Assembly: GCF_000255115.2 (NCBI RefSeq)
Contig: NC_018068.1
Span: 1,178,001-1,242,000, forward strand
Direction: 5' to 3'
DNA from: Desulfosporosinus acidiphilus SJ4
Lineage (GTDB): Bacteria > Bacillota > Desulfitobacteriia > Desulfitobacteriales > Desulfitobacteriaceae
DNA: 64,000 bases
The number at the start of each line of letters is the position of its first letter. Position 1 is the first letter of the stretch. Both the position numbers and the translations under genes were made by a program. The notes beneath the pieces were generated by a model. The model worked only from the letters and a program-made list of their open reading frames with translations, was not told where the DNA came from and did not search any database. Positions 24,215 through 33,250 of this stretch are shown in pieces.

Positions 24215-24742
24215 GTGCCGGTTCTGTTCGCCGAAAAGAAACCTTCTCTCAACAACAAAGAGTTTAAAAACATCTTTGAAAAACACTATCTTAGAGTTTA
24301 TCGTCTGCTCACTTGTTTCTTAAGTAATCGTTCAACCGCGGAGGACATTGCTCAAGAAACCTTTCTTAGGTTCTATCTCACCCCTCCCCGTGATTTTGAT
24401 AATGTTGGGGGATGGTTGACGCAGGTTGCTAAAAATTTAGCGTTTAATTACCTGCACCGGGAGAAAAGCAGGGCTGTGCGAGAATCTCATCTGGAACTGC
24501 CTCTGATTACAGAACCGGAACTTCGCCTTGAAGAGGAGGAAGAAAAAAATGTAATCAGCCAAGCCTTACATTCCTTATCGGAGCGGGACCGAGTATGCCT
24601 TACCCTTCGCCTTTCGGGAATGAGTTATTCTGAAATCGCCCAGGCGATTGAGGTTAAAGAAACGTCGGTGGGGACGATATTGGCCAGAGCTAAAGAGCGA
24701 TTTAAGGCTGAATATCTCAAACTCAAAGGGAGGGATGATTAA
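24215..24742 (+). CDS. ECF-type RNA polymerase sigma factor
   Basis: The 175-residue sigma-70 factor has only region 2 (about 15-85, FEKHYLRVYRLLTCFL, AEDIAQETFLRFY) and region 4 (about 112-165, LSERDRVCLTLRLSGMSYSE with IAQAIEVKETSV as the HTH). It has the size and order of extracytoplasmic-function sigma factors, close to SigX/SigW-like groups. GGAGG at 24211-24215 overlaps the GTG given as start; a CTG at 24224 (six bases from the RBS) may be the true start. It overlaps the anti-sigma gene by one base (TAATG), which indicates a sigma/anti-sigma operon that also reads into the ABC transporter. Confidence 0.9.
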   Translation: MPVLFAEKKPSLNNKEFKNIFEKHYLRVYRLLTCFLSNRSTAEDIAQETFLRFYLTPPRDFDNVGGWLTQVAKNLAFNYLHREKSRAVRESHLELPLITEPELRLEEEEEKNVISQALHSLSERDRVCLTLRLSGMSYSEIAQAIEVKETSVGTILARAKERFKAEYLKLKGRDD

Positions 24743-25857
24743 TGTGTTACGATTCAGGTATGCTTCAGGCTTACTTAGATCATGAGCTCAAAGACTCTGA
24801 GCGGGAGGAAATTGACAGGCACCTGACCGGTTGTGCAGGATGTCGAAAGAAACTGCAGCAACTTATGGATAATCAACAATTTACTGAGCAAATACTCTTG
24901 CCTTATTTCGGTTCCCAAGAACTGAATCATCAGGATAAAGTATGGCTTAATTTGCAGAAGACTCTTGGCAAAAAGAAAGGAGTATTAACTATGTTAAGAA
25001 AATACCGTACCGCAACCGCAGCCGCGGCTGTCATTTTAGCTGTTTCATTCAGTTTGAGTTTTGCACCGGTGCGTGCTTTGGCCAGTGATTTATTGAGTAT
25101 TTTCCGTGTAAATAACTTCCAGACTGTCTCTATTGACAGCAATGACCTCGCGCAAATTCAAAAAACCATGCGCAAAGGTGCGGGGAAAGTAGCATTGGGT
25201 GATCTTGGACATGTCGATATGAGACAATCGGGTGCGAATGGCGGAGTTACTCTTGCTGAGGCTAAAGAATCTGTAGATTTCCCCCTGCTTGTTCCCCAAA
25301 GTTTGACGAACGGATATACCTTAAAACATATTCAACGAACCGCGGGAACTACTCTGGACTTTACTTTGGATACTCACAAAACGAACGATGTCTTAAAAAG
25401 TTTTGGAGCGACAACATTACTTCCAGATTCAATTAACGGTAAAACCTTCACTGCAGCGATACCCGTGGTAATCAGTGCTTCCTATGTGGGACCGGAAAAT
25501 CAAAATCTTATGCTTACCCAAACACGCAGTCCTCAACTGACGGCTCCCTCTCAAGATGTGGATACAATTCGAGATGCCATCTTAGCTCTTCCCTTTCTGC
25601 CGGATAATTTAAGAAAACAATTAGCCTCAGTGAATGATTGGCAGCATACCTTTATCATCCCCAGTTTTAACGGCTCAAGTCAAACAGTGACTGTTGACGG
25701 TTCCCAGGGAGTTTATATGAGTGCGCCCCAGGGCACAAATAAGGAGTCAAATTCTGAGCGGAATGCACTTCTCTGGCAAAATAACGGGGTAATTTATGCT
25801 CTTGCCGGGAACTTTACAGAAGAACAAGGCTTAGGGCTGGCTAATTCTCTAAAGTAA
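24742..25857 (+). CDS. Membrane-anchored zinc-finger anti-sigma factor
   Basis: The 371-residue protein has an N-terminal ZAS (zf-HC2) domain with His-x3-Cys-x2-Cys (RHLTGCAGCRKKL, about residues 27-39) that holds the cognate ECF sigma factor. A single membrane helix (about 93-112, TAAAAVILAVSFSLSFAPV) is followed by a ~250-residue extracytoplasmic sensor domain with no recognised fold. Such proteins are inactivated by proteolysis or by ligand binding on envelope stress. It is translationally coupled to the sigma gene (shared TAATG). The target regulon is unknown, but the ABC transporter 38 bp downstream is the obvious candidate. Confidence 0.88.
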   Translation: MCYDSGMLQAYLDHELKDSEREEIDRHLTGCAGCRKKLQQLMDNQQFTEQILLPYFGSQELNHQDKVWLNLQKTLGKKKGVLTMLRKYRTATAAAAVILAVSFSLSFAPVRALASDLLSIFRVNNFQTVSIDSNDLAQIQKTMRKGAGKVALGDLGHVDMRQSGANGGVTLAEAKESVDFPLLVPQSLTNGYTLKHIQRTAGTTLDFTLDTHKTNDVLKSFGATTLLPDSINGKTFTAAIPVVISASYVGPENQNLMLTQTRSPQLTAPSQDVDTIRDAILALPFLPDNLRKQLASVNDWQHTFIIPSFNGSSQTVTVDGSQGVYMSAPQGTNKESNSERNALLWQNNGVIYALAGNFTEEQGLGLANSLK

Positions 25858-25895
25858 ATAGGGATACCAAGAAGTAGTTAGGGGATACAAATGGA

Positions 25896-26810
25896 ATGAT
25901 TTTAGAAACGTTCAATCTAACCAAACGTTATGGCACTAAAATTGGCTGTGAGAAGATTTGCCTCTCCATTGATCAGGGGCAAATCTTCGGATTCCTTGGC
26001 CCCAATGGTGCCGGTAAAAGTACATTGGTCAAAATGCTGGTTGGCTTGCTGACACCAACTTCAGGGACTGCGAAACTTCTGGGTTTTCCTTTGGGAAGTA
26101 TCGAAGCCAGAAAAAAGATAGGTTTTCTGCCGGAGACGTTTCGCTATCAACCCTGGTTAACCGGAGAAGAACTGCTTTCTTTTCACGCGTCTTTAGCCAA
26201 GATGACCTCGGCGCAAAAAAAAGAGAGGATTCCTGAGGTCATAAAATTAGTCGGTTTGTGGGGAAAAGAAACCCTTAAAGTCGGTTCTTACAGTAAAGGC
26301 ATGCAGCAGAGAATCGGTTTGGCCTGTGCTTTACTTCCCGATCCGGAACTCTTGTTTCTTGATGAACCTTCTTCAGCCCTGGATCCCTTGGGCCGGCGGG
26401 AAGTGCGAGAAATAATGCTGAAATTGCGGGAGCGGGGGAAAACAGTTTTTCTAAACAGCCATTTGCTGAGCGAAGTTGAGATGATTTGCGACCGCGTAGA
26501 GATTATTAAGGATGGGCATATTTTACTGGGAGGGACCCTGGAGGAACTTTTGTCTAAGACCACAGAAGTGGAAATGGTCATCGAAGGTATGACAGATGAG
26601 TTGTTTCGAGGGCTATCTGCAATGAGTCAAGCTATTAAGAGAGACGGCAAAGGCATTCAAATGACCCTTGAAAATCGTTCGGATATACCACGCCTGGCGA
26701 CTGAAGTTGTCAAACAGGGTGGAGAGCTATATTCCCTGACAACCAGGCATACTTCTCTGGAGGATCTTTATGTTACACTAATTGGGGGGGAGGGGGATGG
26801 CTCATGTTAA
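25896..26810 (+). CDS. ABC transporter ATP-binding protein (ABC-2 type)
   Basis: The 304-residue ATPase has Walker A GPNGAGKST (about residues 36-44), a Q-loop near FLPETF, signature YSKGMQQR (about 130-137), Walker B LLFLDEPSSALD (about 150-161) and the switch His in LNSHLLSE. It belongs to the DRA/ABC-2 class that pairs with a separate permease for export of drugs, lipids or peptides. Its C-terminal 80 residues form the usual regulatory extension. The start is ATG 25896; the RBS is weak. It overlaps the permease gene by seven bases and lies in the sigma/anti-sigma operon, so it is probably induced by envelope stress. Confidence 0.9.
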   Translation: MILETFNLTKRYGTKIGCEKICLSIDQGQIFGFLGPNGAGKSTLVKMLVGLLTPTSGTAKLLGFPLGSIEARKKIGFLPETFRYQPWLTGEELLSFHASLAKMTSAQKKERIPEVIKLVGLWGKETLKVGSYSKGMQQRIGLACALLPDPELLFLDEPSSALDPLGRREVREIMLKLRERGKTVFLNSHLLSEVEMICDRVEIIKDGHILLGGTLEELLSKTTEVEMVIEGMTDELFRGLSAMSQAIKRDGKGIQMTLENRSDIPRLATEVVKQGGELYSLTTRHTSLEDLYVTLIGGEGDGSC

Positions 26811-27631
26811 CCATCCTGCGGCTCACTCTCAAGGAAGTGGTTCGACGCCGAATTCTCCATGTTACAATCTTGCTTTCGATCTTGTTTTTAGCCCTTTTCG
26901 GAACCGGAGTCCATTATGCCTTTCAAAACATGTCTGCTGAAGGTTCGGCCTTGCGTGCCATGATTATCCCCCAGTTTCTTTCCTTGGGGTTGTTTTTTGG
27001 CAGCTTTCTCATTTCCTTCCTAGCCATAATGTCTTCGGTGGGATCGGTCTCCCTGGAAATCGAGAATGGGATTATCCTGGCAATTATCCCCCGTCCCATA
27101 CGGCGTGCGGAGATCCTGCTGGGAAAATTCTTAGGTTATGCTGTACTGCTGATGAGCTTTGCTGTTATTTTCTATGTCACCGTCATCGTAATACTTCAGC
27201 AAACGACGGGCCTGTCTGTTGTACTGAGGCCTGGCACTGTTTTCCTTTATGCCTGTCAACCGTTAGTGCTTCTTGCTTTGACTCTGTACGGAACAACGTT
27301 TCTTTCAACGTTAGCCAATGGAATCGTCGTTTTCATGCTCTATATGCTGGGAGTCATGGGCGGTATGATTGAGCAAATCGGTTTCATGCTGAAGAACCAA
27401 ACTCTTCTCCAAATGGGGATCATCTCCAGTTTAATCATGCCGGCTGATTCTCTCTACCGTAAAATTGTATCCTCGGTCCTTTCGGCCGCCGGAATAAATT
27501 TTTCTACTTTCTTTTTGGGCCCCTTTGGGAGCAGCTCCGAACCAAGCAATAATATGCTGATTTATACTGCTCTTTATATCATAGGTTTTCTTGCCTTGGC
27601 AATTCGAAGGTTCTCGAAACGAGATATTTAA
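26804..27631 (+). CDS. ABC-2 type transporter permease
   Basis: The 275-residue membrane protein has about six hydrophobic helices (about 18-40, 60-88, 106-130, 142-162, 172-190 and 247-265). The cytoplasmic segment EIENGIILAIIPRPIRRAEILLGKF (split here: EIENGIILAIIP and RPIRRAEILLGKF) between helices 2 and 3 is the ABC-2 coupling region. It forms the transporter with the ATPase upstream (seven-base overlap). The substrate is unknown. A strong terminator follows 29 bp after the stop and closes the operon. Confidence 0.86.
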   Translation: MLTILRLTLKEVVRRRILHVTILLSILFLALFGTGVHYAFQNMSAEGSALRAMIIPQFLSLGLFFGSFLISFLAIMSSVGSVSLEIENGIILAIIPRPIRRAEILLGKFLGYAVLLMSFAVIFYVTVIVILQQTTGLSVVLRPGTVFLYACQPLVLLALTLYGTTFLSTLANGIVVFMLYMLGVMGGMIEQIGFMLKNQTLLQMGIISSLIMPADSLYRKIVSSVLSAAGINFSTFFLGPFGSSSEPSNNMLIYTALYIIGFLALAIRRFSKRDI

Positions 27632-27659
27632 TGAAGCCCAATGATAGATAAACAAAACA

Positions 27660-27713
27660 AAATCCAAGGGTTCTCCCAATGATGTCAGTGAGGGGGGAAT
27701 CCTTGGATTTTTT
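27660..27713 (+). terminator. Strong terminator of the sigma/ABC operon
   Basis: A perfect 10-bp stem AAATCCAAGG (27660-27669) / CCTTGGATTT (27701-27710), extended by TTCTCCC/GGGGGAA inside, is followed by a T-run. It is nearly symmetrical and might act in both directions. Confidence 0.85.
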
Positions 27714-27720
27714 ACCCAGT

Positions 27721-28090
27721 ATTATTGGGGCAGCCCGCCATGCCATTGCGGAGCATCAGCGGATGATGAGAACAGGTCATGCCTTCGGGTCGGGCAGCTT
27801 CGCCCACACCATTCCCCCGACATTCCGAGGCTAGCCCACTCAATTGCGCGGGAGCTATCTTCAGCGGATATGTTTTCTTTGGAAATGACCGTTTCGAGCG
27901 AAAATGTCCACCGGACATTTTCGTGCCGAACCTCAGGGCAGTACCTGATGTGAACCGCTGGCCAGGACGGCCGAGTGTCCTCGAAGCCAAGGACGGCGAG
28001 AGGGGACCGCTGGCCAGACGATAAGCGGACGAGCTTATCGCCGCACTGCAACTGATTAAGCAGACCCCTGCAGTGTGGATCGGCCGAGTG
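27721..28090. repeat. GC-rich palindromic intergenic island
   Basis: This stretch of about 370 bp is clearly richer in G+C than its surroundings and packed with short palindromes and direct repeats. It contains CGAAAATGTCC-ACC-GGACATTTTCG (27899-27923, perfect 11-bp stem), CGATAAGC/GCTTATCG (about 28019-28040), GACCGCTGGCCAG twice in near-identical form and GGCCGAGTGTCC twice. One hairpin recurs at 19867-19891. Overlapping reading frames on both strands here have no RBS or protein-like character. It is probably an accumulated cluster of small mobile or REP-like repeats. Confidence 0.65.
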
Positions 28091-28093
28091 TCC

Positions 28094-29719
28094 CTAACGA
28101 ACTATTAGTTGCCCTTCACTTGGACTTAAGAGTTCACCTTTAGCTAAAACAATCCGGCCGTTAAGAATTGTATAATCTATGCCTTGCAGGGGTTGTTCAG
28201 GGTTGTTGTAATCTTCGAGTATATTAATTTCATCGGGGTTGAAAATAACAAGATCAGCGGAATATCCTTCTTTGATTAGGCCTTTTTGCCTTAAGTTTAA
28301 GCGCTGTGCAGGGGTCCCTGTAACTCTTTTAATCGCTTCTTCCCAAGTTAAGAGCTTTTTCTCCCGTACATATTCCCCCAGAAACTTAGGAAAGGTCCCG
28401 AATAGGCGAGGATGAGGTTTTCCGGTGGGAATGCCGTCAGATCCTATTTGACATAAAGGATGTTGGAGTAAGGTGACCATATCTTCTTCGGCAAATAAAT
28501 GATGCATAACCATAGAACTTTGGCAGTCCTCACTGATCAAGAGCTTTGCGATCTGATCAATAACGTCCTCCGCAGGTGCTTTTACCGTTTGGAAGTGCCG
28601 GGAGATTAGTTGATCAGCTCTAAGCCCCTCAGCCCATTTGTTTTGTTCTTTGAAGGTGGAGCTTATCATGATATTAGGCCATTCTACCATACCAACAAAG
28701 TTATCCCAACCTGGATATTCAGGTCCATCTTCCTTAAGTTCATTTTTCAGTCTTGTCCTGAGAACTGGGTCTTTTAGTCTTTTAATAATTTCCGGGCTTC
28801 CGCCTTCCTTGGCCCAAGGCGGAAGAACCTGAGAAAGCAGAGTGCTTCCCGCCTGATAGGGGTGTTCATCAAATGTGACGTCGATCCCTTCCGAGCGAGC
28901 TTTTTCCACCATGTGGATGAGTTCTGGACCTGAAATGCCGAAATGGCGGTTGGCATAGGAACGCATATGAGAAATTTGCAATTTAACTCCGGATTCTTGG
29001 GCGATTTTAAGGGCCTCAGTCATTGCTTCCCGGACTTGAAGAGAATGACTTCGAATGTGGATCATCATGATGCCGTCATGAGATGCCACGACAGAACTTA
29101 GAGCAACAAGCTCTTCGTGAGATGCGAACATGCCCGGCAAGTATGCTAAGCCATAGGAAATCCCCAGCGCTCCTGCCGACATGGCTTCAGCTACGAGGGA
29201 GCACATATTGGCCAGGTCTTTGGCAGAAGGCAAATGGTTATTCAACCCTAAAACTTTGGCGCGTACTGCCCCGTGGCCTAGGAGATAAGCAACGTTATTA
29301 GTTTTGGCAGATCGTTGGATATCATGAAGAAATGTTGAAAAAACGGGCCAATTCCAATTTTGCGGACCCTGTCCCAGGATCGGTGTAAGGTAGCTGCGCC
29401 AAGCTTCCATCCCTGAGGAATAAGGGGCAGGACCGAGGCCGCATTGGCCTGCAATCTCCGTAGTAACACCTTGGCGTATTCGACTTTCCCGAATGGAACC
29501 GGAAGTAAACGGTACTAAGTCGCAATGACTGTGGACGTCAATAAAACCCGGTGTAACCATATGCCCTTCGGCATTAATCACCTGAGCAGCAGGCGAAGCC
29601 GATGACAGGTCCCGTTTTATCTCTGCGATCCTGCCATTCATAATTCCAAGATCCAATATTTCCGGGGGGGTTCCTGATCCATCTACAACAAGGCCGCCGA
29701 TGATCGCAAGATCCAACAT
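28094..29719 (-). CDS. N-acyl-D-amino-acid deacylase (D-aminoacylase) family amidohydrolase
   Basis: The 541-residue amidohydrolase has the metal motif HSHCD (about 63-67), the zinc-bridging Cys in AGQCGLGPAP (about 91-100), HIRSHS (about 221-226), ISHM (about 250-253) and a late DGIPTGKPHPR containing the catalytic Asp. This order is that of D-aminoacylase/N-acyl-D-glutamate deacylase. The reaction removes an acyl group from N-acyl-D-amino acids, or cleaves related dipeptides or hydantoin-like compounds; the substrate cannot be fixed. ATG 29719 is used; AAGGAGAAAGG is somewhat far upstream (about 15 bases). It may be co-transcribed with the MFS gene upstream on the same strand (stop 122 bp away), suggesting uptake plus deacylation. 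Confidence 0.85.
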   Translation of the reverse strand: MLDLAIIGGLVVDGSGTPPEILDLGIMNGRIAEIKRDLSSASPAAQVINAEGHMVTPGFIDVHSHCDLVPFTSGSIRESRIRQGVTTEIAGQCGLGPAPYSSGMEAWRSYLTPILGQGPQNWNWPVFSTFLHDIQRSAKTNNVAYLLGHGAVRAKVLGLNNHLPSAKDLANMCSLVAEAMSAGALGISYGLAYLPGMFASHEELVALSSVVASHDGIMMIHIRSHSLQVREAMTEALKIAQESGVKLQISHMRSYANRHFGISGPELIHMVEKARSEGIDVTFDEHPYQAGSTLLSQVLPPWAKEGGSPEIIKRLKDPVLRTRLKNELKEDGPEYPGWDNFVGMVEWPNIMISSTFKEQNKWAEGLRADQLISRHFQTVKAPAEDVIDQIAKLLISEDCQSSMVMHHLFAEEDMVTLLQHPLCQIGSDGIPTGKPHPRLFGTFPKFLGEYVREKKLLTWEEAIKRVTGTPAQRLNLRQKGLIKEGYSADLVIFNPDEINILEDYNNPEQPLQGIDYTILNGRIVLAKGELLSPSEGQLIVR

Positions 29720-29840
29720 AGTTCTTTCACGCCTTTCTCCTTTGAAAACGCTTTATTATTAGTACTTGCAGCTAATACAAAAGTTATTAGTATTTCTAAT
29801 GTGCTCAAAAAAGCTGCATAAAGTTTTAACAGTATAGGGT

Positions 29841-31073
29841 TTAATTATCCTTATTTATATTGTTTTTATTTATATTGTTTTTGCGGCCTATTCCCCAAGT
29901 GATTAAACTGGCAAGAATGAGCAGACTGCCGCTGAGGCAAACGCCCTTCCACTGCCAGAGACTCCAAGCATGCATCCCTAGAAAAGACCCAAATGATCCT
30001 CCAATAAAGTAACTTACCATATAAATTGTGTTCAGCCTGCTTTTTGCTTCAGGGATCAAAGCATACACCCGTGCTTGATTTGATATTTGAGCACTTTGGA
30101 TGCCCAGGTCCAACAAGATAACTCCAAGGATTAAGCCCCACAACTGCTGACCTAGAAACCAGAAGATACAATAAGCAAGCAATGTGACTGCTGCGGCTAT
30201 TCCGACAACAATTCGCGGGCCTTTTTTATCCGCCAAACGTCCGGCAATAGGAGCAAATGAGGCGCCTGCAACTCCGATTAAGCCAAATAGGCCGGCAATT
30301 TCGGTGCCATAATAATATGGCGGTTGCTTTATAAAGAAGGCTAAGGTTGTCCAAAAGACACTGAAAGTTCCAAAGAGGAGTCCGCCCATCAGAGAAGCTT
30401 CGCGTAACAAAGGCAGTTGGGTGATATATCCTCCTAAGGATTTAAGAGTCTGACCGTAAGATAAACGTGAATTAGATCCGGTCTTTGGCAGAACTCCCCA
30501 CAGCATTAGAGCTAAAACCAACATCAAACAGGCCGCGATATAAAACATGGTACGCCAGCCCCATATGCTGCCGATGATTCCGCTGATGGTTCGCGCTAAG
30601 AGAATTCCAAAAAACAAACCGCTCATGACGATCCCAACGATTCGACCTTGTTGGTTCGGGGCTGCCAGCTGGGCGGCCAGAGGGACTATGATTTGAGGTA
30701 CGACAGTTGTTGTTCCGACAGCGAAACTGGCGGCTCCTAACATAGTCAAATTATTAGATGAAGCAACAAACAATAGGGAAAGGGTTACTGCGCCCAGTAA
30801 GATAACAATTAGAGACTTTTTTTCTTTAATATCTCCTAAAGGGACAAATAAAAAAAGTCCCAAGGCATAGCCTAATTGCGTAAGCATAGAAATGCTTCCA
30901 ATTTGAGCGGCAGATAAGTGAAAAGTTTGGGCCATGTCCGCTAACAAAGGTTGGTTGTAATATAAGTTGGCAACGGACAATCCGCAACTGACAGCCAGAA
31001 TTAAAAGAAGGCTGCGTGAAAGTACGGGGAGGTTTGAGCTATTAGAAGAATAAGTGCTGCGGTCGGCGTTCAT
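29841..31073 (-). CDS. MFS permease
   Basis: The 410-residue transporter has 12 hydrophobic helices. The first helix, CGLSVANLYYNQPLLADMAQ, is typical of the YgaY/YnfM-like branch of MFS. Motif A appears in modified form as FVPLGDIKEKKSLI, and a second one as GRLADKKGPRIVVGI in the C-terminal half. The start is taken as ATG 31073, where AGAGAGGAT precedes by a few bases; the same frame extends 28 codons upstream without an RBS. The substrate is unknown. Its neighbour on the same strand is the D-aminoacylase, so import or efflux of an acylated amino acid is conceivable but unproven. Confidence 0.84.
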   Translation of the reverse strand: MNADRSTYSSNSSNLPVLSRSLLLILAVSCGLSVANLYYNQPLLADMAQTFHLSAAQIGSISMLTQLGYALGLFLFVPLGDIKEKKSLIVILLGAVTLSLLFVASSNNLTMLGAASFAVGTTTVVPQIIVPLAAQLAAPNQQGRIVGIVMSGLFFGILLARTISGIIGSIWGWRTMFYIAACLMLVLALMLWGVLPKTGSNSRLSYGQTLKSLGGYITQLPLLREASLMGGLLFGTFSVFWTTLAFFIKQPPYYYGTEIAGLFGLIGVAGASFAPIAGRLADKKGPRIVVGIAAAVTLLAYCIFWFLGQQLWGLILGVILLDLGIQSAQISNQARVYALIPEAKSRLNTIYMVSYFIGGSFGSFLGMHAWSLWQWKGVCLSGSLLILASLITWGIGRKNNINKNNINKDN

Positions 31074-31507
31074 AATATCCTCTCTTGTTTGCTTTTTTGA
31101 CTTAAGGGATTGTATTTGATCATTATTTAGTGTACGCGGTATGCGGCCTGAAGGCAAGTTGAAAGATCAATGAGAGAACATCGCTGGAATGGGGACTAAA
31201 ATAAAACTGCAATATCGAAAGACAATATAATATAAAGAAGTTTAATGCGAAAATTGGAATATTCTCTCGCTAAGATCTAGCATAAGACTCAATTAACCAT
31301 TGAAATTTATTATATCGGAGTGTTATAATGTGAAAAAATAAATAAATACGAATAATTTAAATATTAATTTTTCTTCGGTACTAACACAGAAAAGTTTTCC
31401 AAAATAAAGATAATTCCTCTAGGTAATTGAAGATTTGAATTAGGAGGCGATGTTTCTTAACTGAAAAAAGTCTATCCCCAAATACCGAGTTAGTATTTTA
31501 GAAAAAA

Positions 31508-31557
31508 TCGTAATACAAAAAGCATTTTAACTATTATTCGTAATACGAAAAGCATTT
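31508..31557 (+). promoter_or_regulatory. Two direct repeats upstream of the unknown gene at 31597
   Basis: TCGTAATACAAAAAGCATTT (31508-31527) and TCGTAATACGAAAAGCATTT (31538-31557) differ at one base and are spaced exactly 30 bp, about three helical turns. They end 40 bp before the start codon and are probably a tandem regulator site. The rest of 31074-31507 is AT-rich, with nothing recognised. Confidence 0.55.
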
Positions 31558-31596
31558 CTATGTATAAAAATAACTTATAACAAGGGGTGGGATAGG

Positions 31597-32067
31597 ATGG
31601 AAAAGAGAAACATAGTTATTGGCGTTACCCCGGTGGAGTTTGATGGCATGCCTGAGTCATTGCGCGGAAAATATACTCTTGCTGTTGAAGGAGTACGAGA
31701 TCTTTATAACAAAATGGAAAATGAGTGGCTTGAAGAGCATAACTTAATCTCAGATGCCAAAATTTCAAACAAATGTAACATGCAAAAAGCGATATCCATT
31801 TCAATGACTAGCAAATGCGTTTCTCTGGAGGCTTTAAGTATTCTAATGAGAATAGGAAGAAAGCCGGTCTTGGCTTCACTAGCCAAGAAAAGTGAGATAC
31901 CCCATGTCACTTATCACGTAAAAAATAAAGTATTATTTAGTTATACTCTTCTAATATTTGATACGTTAGAAGATGGAATTAAACTGGCAGAGTATTTCGT
32001 TGATCAAGCCAACAATCATTCCAGCGTCATAGAAAGGTGTTCATACGCTGCGACTGGGCTGTTATAA
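31597..32067 (+). CDS. Protein of unknown function (156 aa)
   Basis: The 156-residue protein starts at ATG 31597 behind GGGGTGGGATAGG. It opens with IVIGVTPVEFDGMPESLRGKY, followed by a helical part and a central helix pair (CVSLEALSILMRIGRKPVLA). The C-terminus (LLIFDTLEDGIKLAEYFVDQ) looks like a small alpha/beta domain. There are three cysteines and no signal or membrane segment. I recognise no family. It is a single-gene unit: an own upstream pair of direct repeats (31508-31557) and an own terminator at 32125-32170. It is flanked by metabolism genes, so no role can be inferred from context. Confidence 0.6.
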   Translation: MEKRNIVIGVTPVEFDGMPESLRGKYTLAVEGVRDLYNKMENEWLEEHNLISDAKISNKCNMQKAISISMTSKCVSLEALSILMRIGRKPVLASLAKKSEIPHVTYHVKNKVLFSYTLLIFDTLEDGIKLAEYFVDQANNHSSVIERCSYAATGLL

Positions 32068-32124
32068 ATTCTTATATATTAAATTTTAACAAACGAATCA
32101 ATTCCACAATGCTCAAAATCGATC

Positions 32125-32170
32125 CTCCATGGCAAAACACAAATTATTGCTATGGGGGAGATTTTTATTT
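32125..32170 (+). terminator. Terminator of the unknown gene
   Basis: CTCCATGGCAA (32125-32135) pairs with TTGCTATGGGGGAG (32147-32160) with a two-base bulge, followed by ATTTTTATTT. Confidence 0.7.
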
Positions 32171-32320
32171 CTTCGACAGGGAAGAGATAACAATGATATA
32201 ATTAGTTAACCTTTAGTTAGCACAAGTTCTCTTTGGTGGATGAGGAAGAATTATAATAGAATAGAATAGAATTCTTATATGATCGTCAGTATGTTATACG
32301 ATTCAGAACAGGGGGGCTTT

Positions 32321-33157
32321 ATGCTTAAAATAGGTTATCTTGGACCGGAAGGAACCTTTACCCAACAGGCTGCTCTGCATTATCTTCATAATAAACAGGA
32401 AGCGGATTTAAACGCTATGCCTAATATTCGTGATACTCTTTTAGCAGTGCAGCGCGGTGATTTGGATTTAGCGGTAATTCCCTTTGAAAATTCTATAGAG
32501 GGTTCAGTTAATATCGTTTTGGATGTCTTAGCTTGGGAAGTTAACTTGAAGATAATTGACGAACTTATCCTTCGAATTTCTCAAACATTGATGGTTACCC
32601 CTGGCGCAAAATGGCAAGATATTACTGAGGTATATACTCATCCCCAATCTGCAGGGCAATGCCGCCTCTTTTTAGATACTCATTTACCCCAGGCAAAATT
32701 GTATTTGACCAGCAGTAATGCTGAGGGTGCTCGACAAGCTCAGAGGGCGGGAAGGACTGCAGGAGCCATCGGACCGGAAGCAGCGGCGGATAAATTCGGT
32801 CTTCAAGTAGTTCTGCGAGATATTCAAGATAACGATAATAACTTCACTCGCTTTGTGGTGGCGGGCAATGAGACGAGCCGTCTCCCAGCGGCTAGAAATA
32901 GGACTTCTATAGTTTTCTCTACGGAACATAAGCCAGGGAGTTTAGCGTGCATCTTGGATATTTTTAATTTATGGGATATTAATATGACAAAAATCGAATC
33001 ACGCCCCTCACGTGGTCAGCTTGGACGTTACATCTTCTTTATTGACATTGATGGGCATATGTCTGATCCTGACGTCCGCGATGCCTTAACCATGATTCAG
33101 CGTAAAACGAATTTCTACAAATTTCTGGGTTCCTATCCTATGGCTGAGATTGATTAA
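32321..33157 (+). CDS. pheA: Prephenate dehydratase
   Basis: The 278-residue enzyme converts prephenate to phenylpyruvate in phenylalanine synthesis. The catalytic PDT domain (about 1-180) starts LKIGYLGPEGTFTQQAAL, includes AVIPFENSIEGSVN (about 60-73), and carries the conserved Thr-Arg-Phe motif in NNFTRFVV (about 172-179). The C-terminal ACT domain (about 192-270, with GSLACILDIFNLWDINMTKI followed by ESRPSR) binds phenylalanine for feedback control. The start ATG 32321 is just behind AGGGGGG; the frame extends 14 codons further upstream without RBS. It is monocistronic with a terminator at 33216; it is not fused to chorismate mutase, as usual in Gram-positives. Confidence 0.93.
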   Translation: MLKIGYLGPEGTFTQQAALHYLHNKQEADLNAMPNIRDTLLAVQRGDLDLAVIPFENSIEGSVNIVLDVLAWEVNLKIIDELILRISQTLMVTPGAKWQDITEVYTHPQSAGQCRLFLDTHLPQAKLYLTSSNAEGARQAQRAGRTAGAIGPEAAADKFGLQVVLRDIQDNDNNFTRFVVAGNETSRLPAARNRTSIVFSTEHKPGSLACILDIFNLWDINMTKIESRPSRGQLGRYIFFIDIDGHMSDPDVRDALTMIQRKTNFYKFLGSYPMAEID

Positions 33158-33215
33158 GTGATCTATTCTTAAGAACTATCTGCGAAACCGATCCTAGGGT
33201 ATGTATTTGAACTCA

Positions 33216-33243
33216 GGGGCTTTATGTGCAGTCATAAAGCCCC
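33216..33243 (+). terminator. Terminator of pheA
   Basis: A perfect 9-bp stem GGGGCTTTA (33216-33224) / TAAAGCCCC (33235-33243) is followed by TTATTGT. Confidence 0.75.
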
Positions 33244-33250
33244 TTATTGT

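Noticed and set aside
27712-28051. Overlapping frames of 80-110 codons in the GC-rich island
   Set aside because: They arise from palindromic GC-rich repeats, exist on both strands, have no RBS and no protein-like features.
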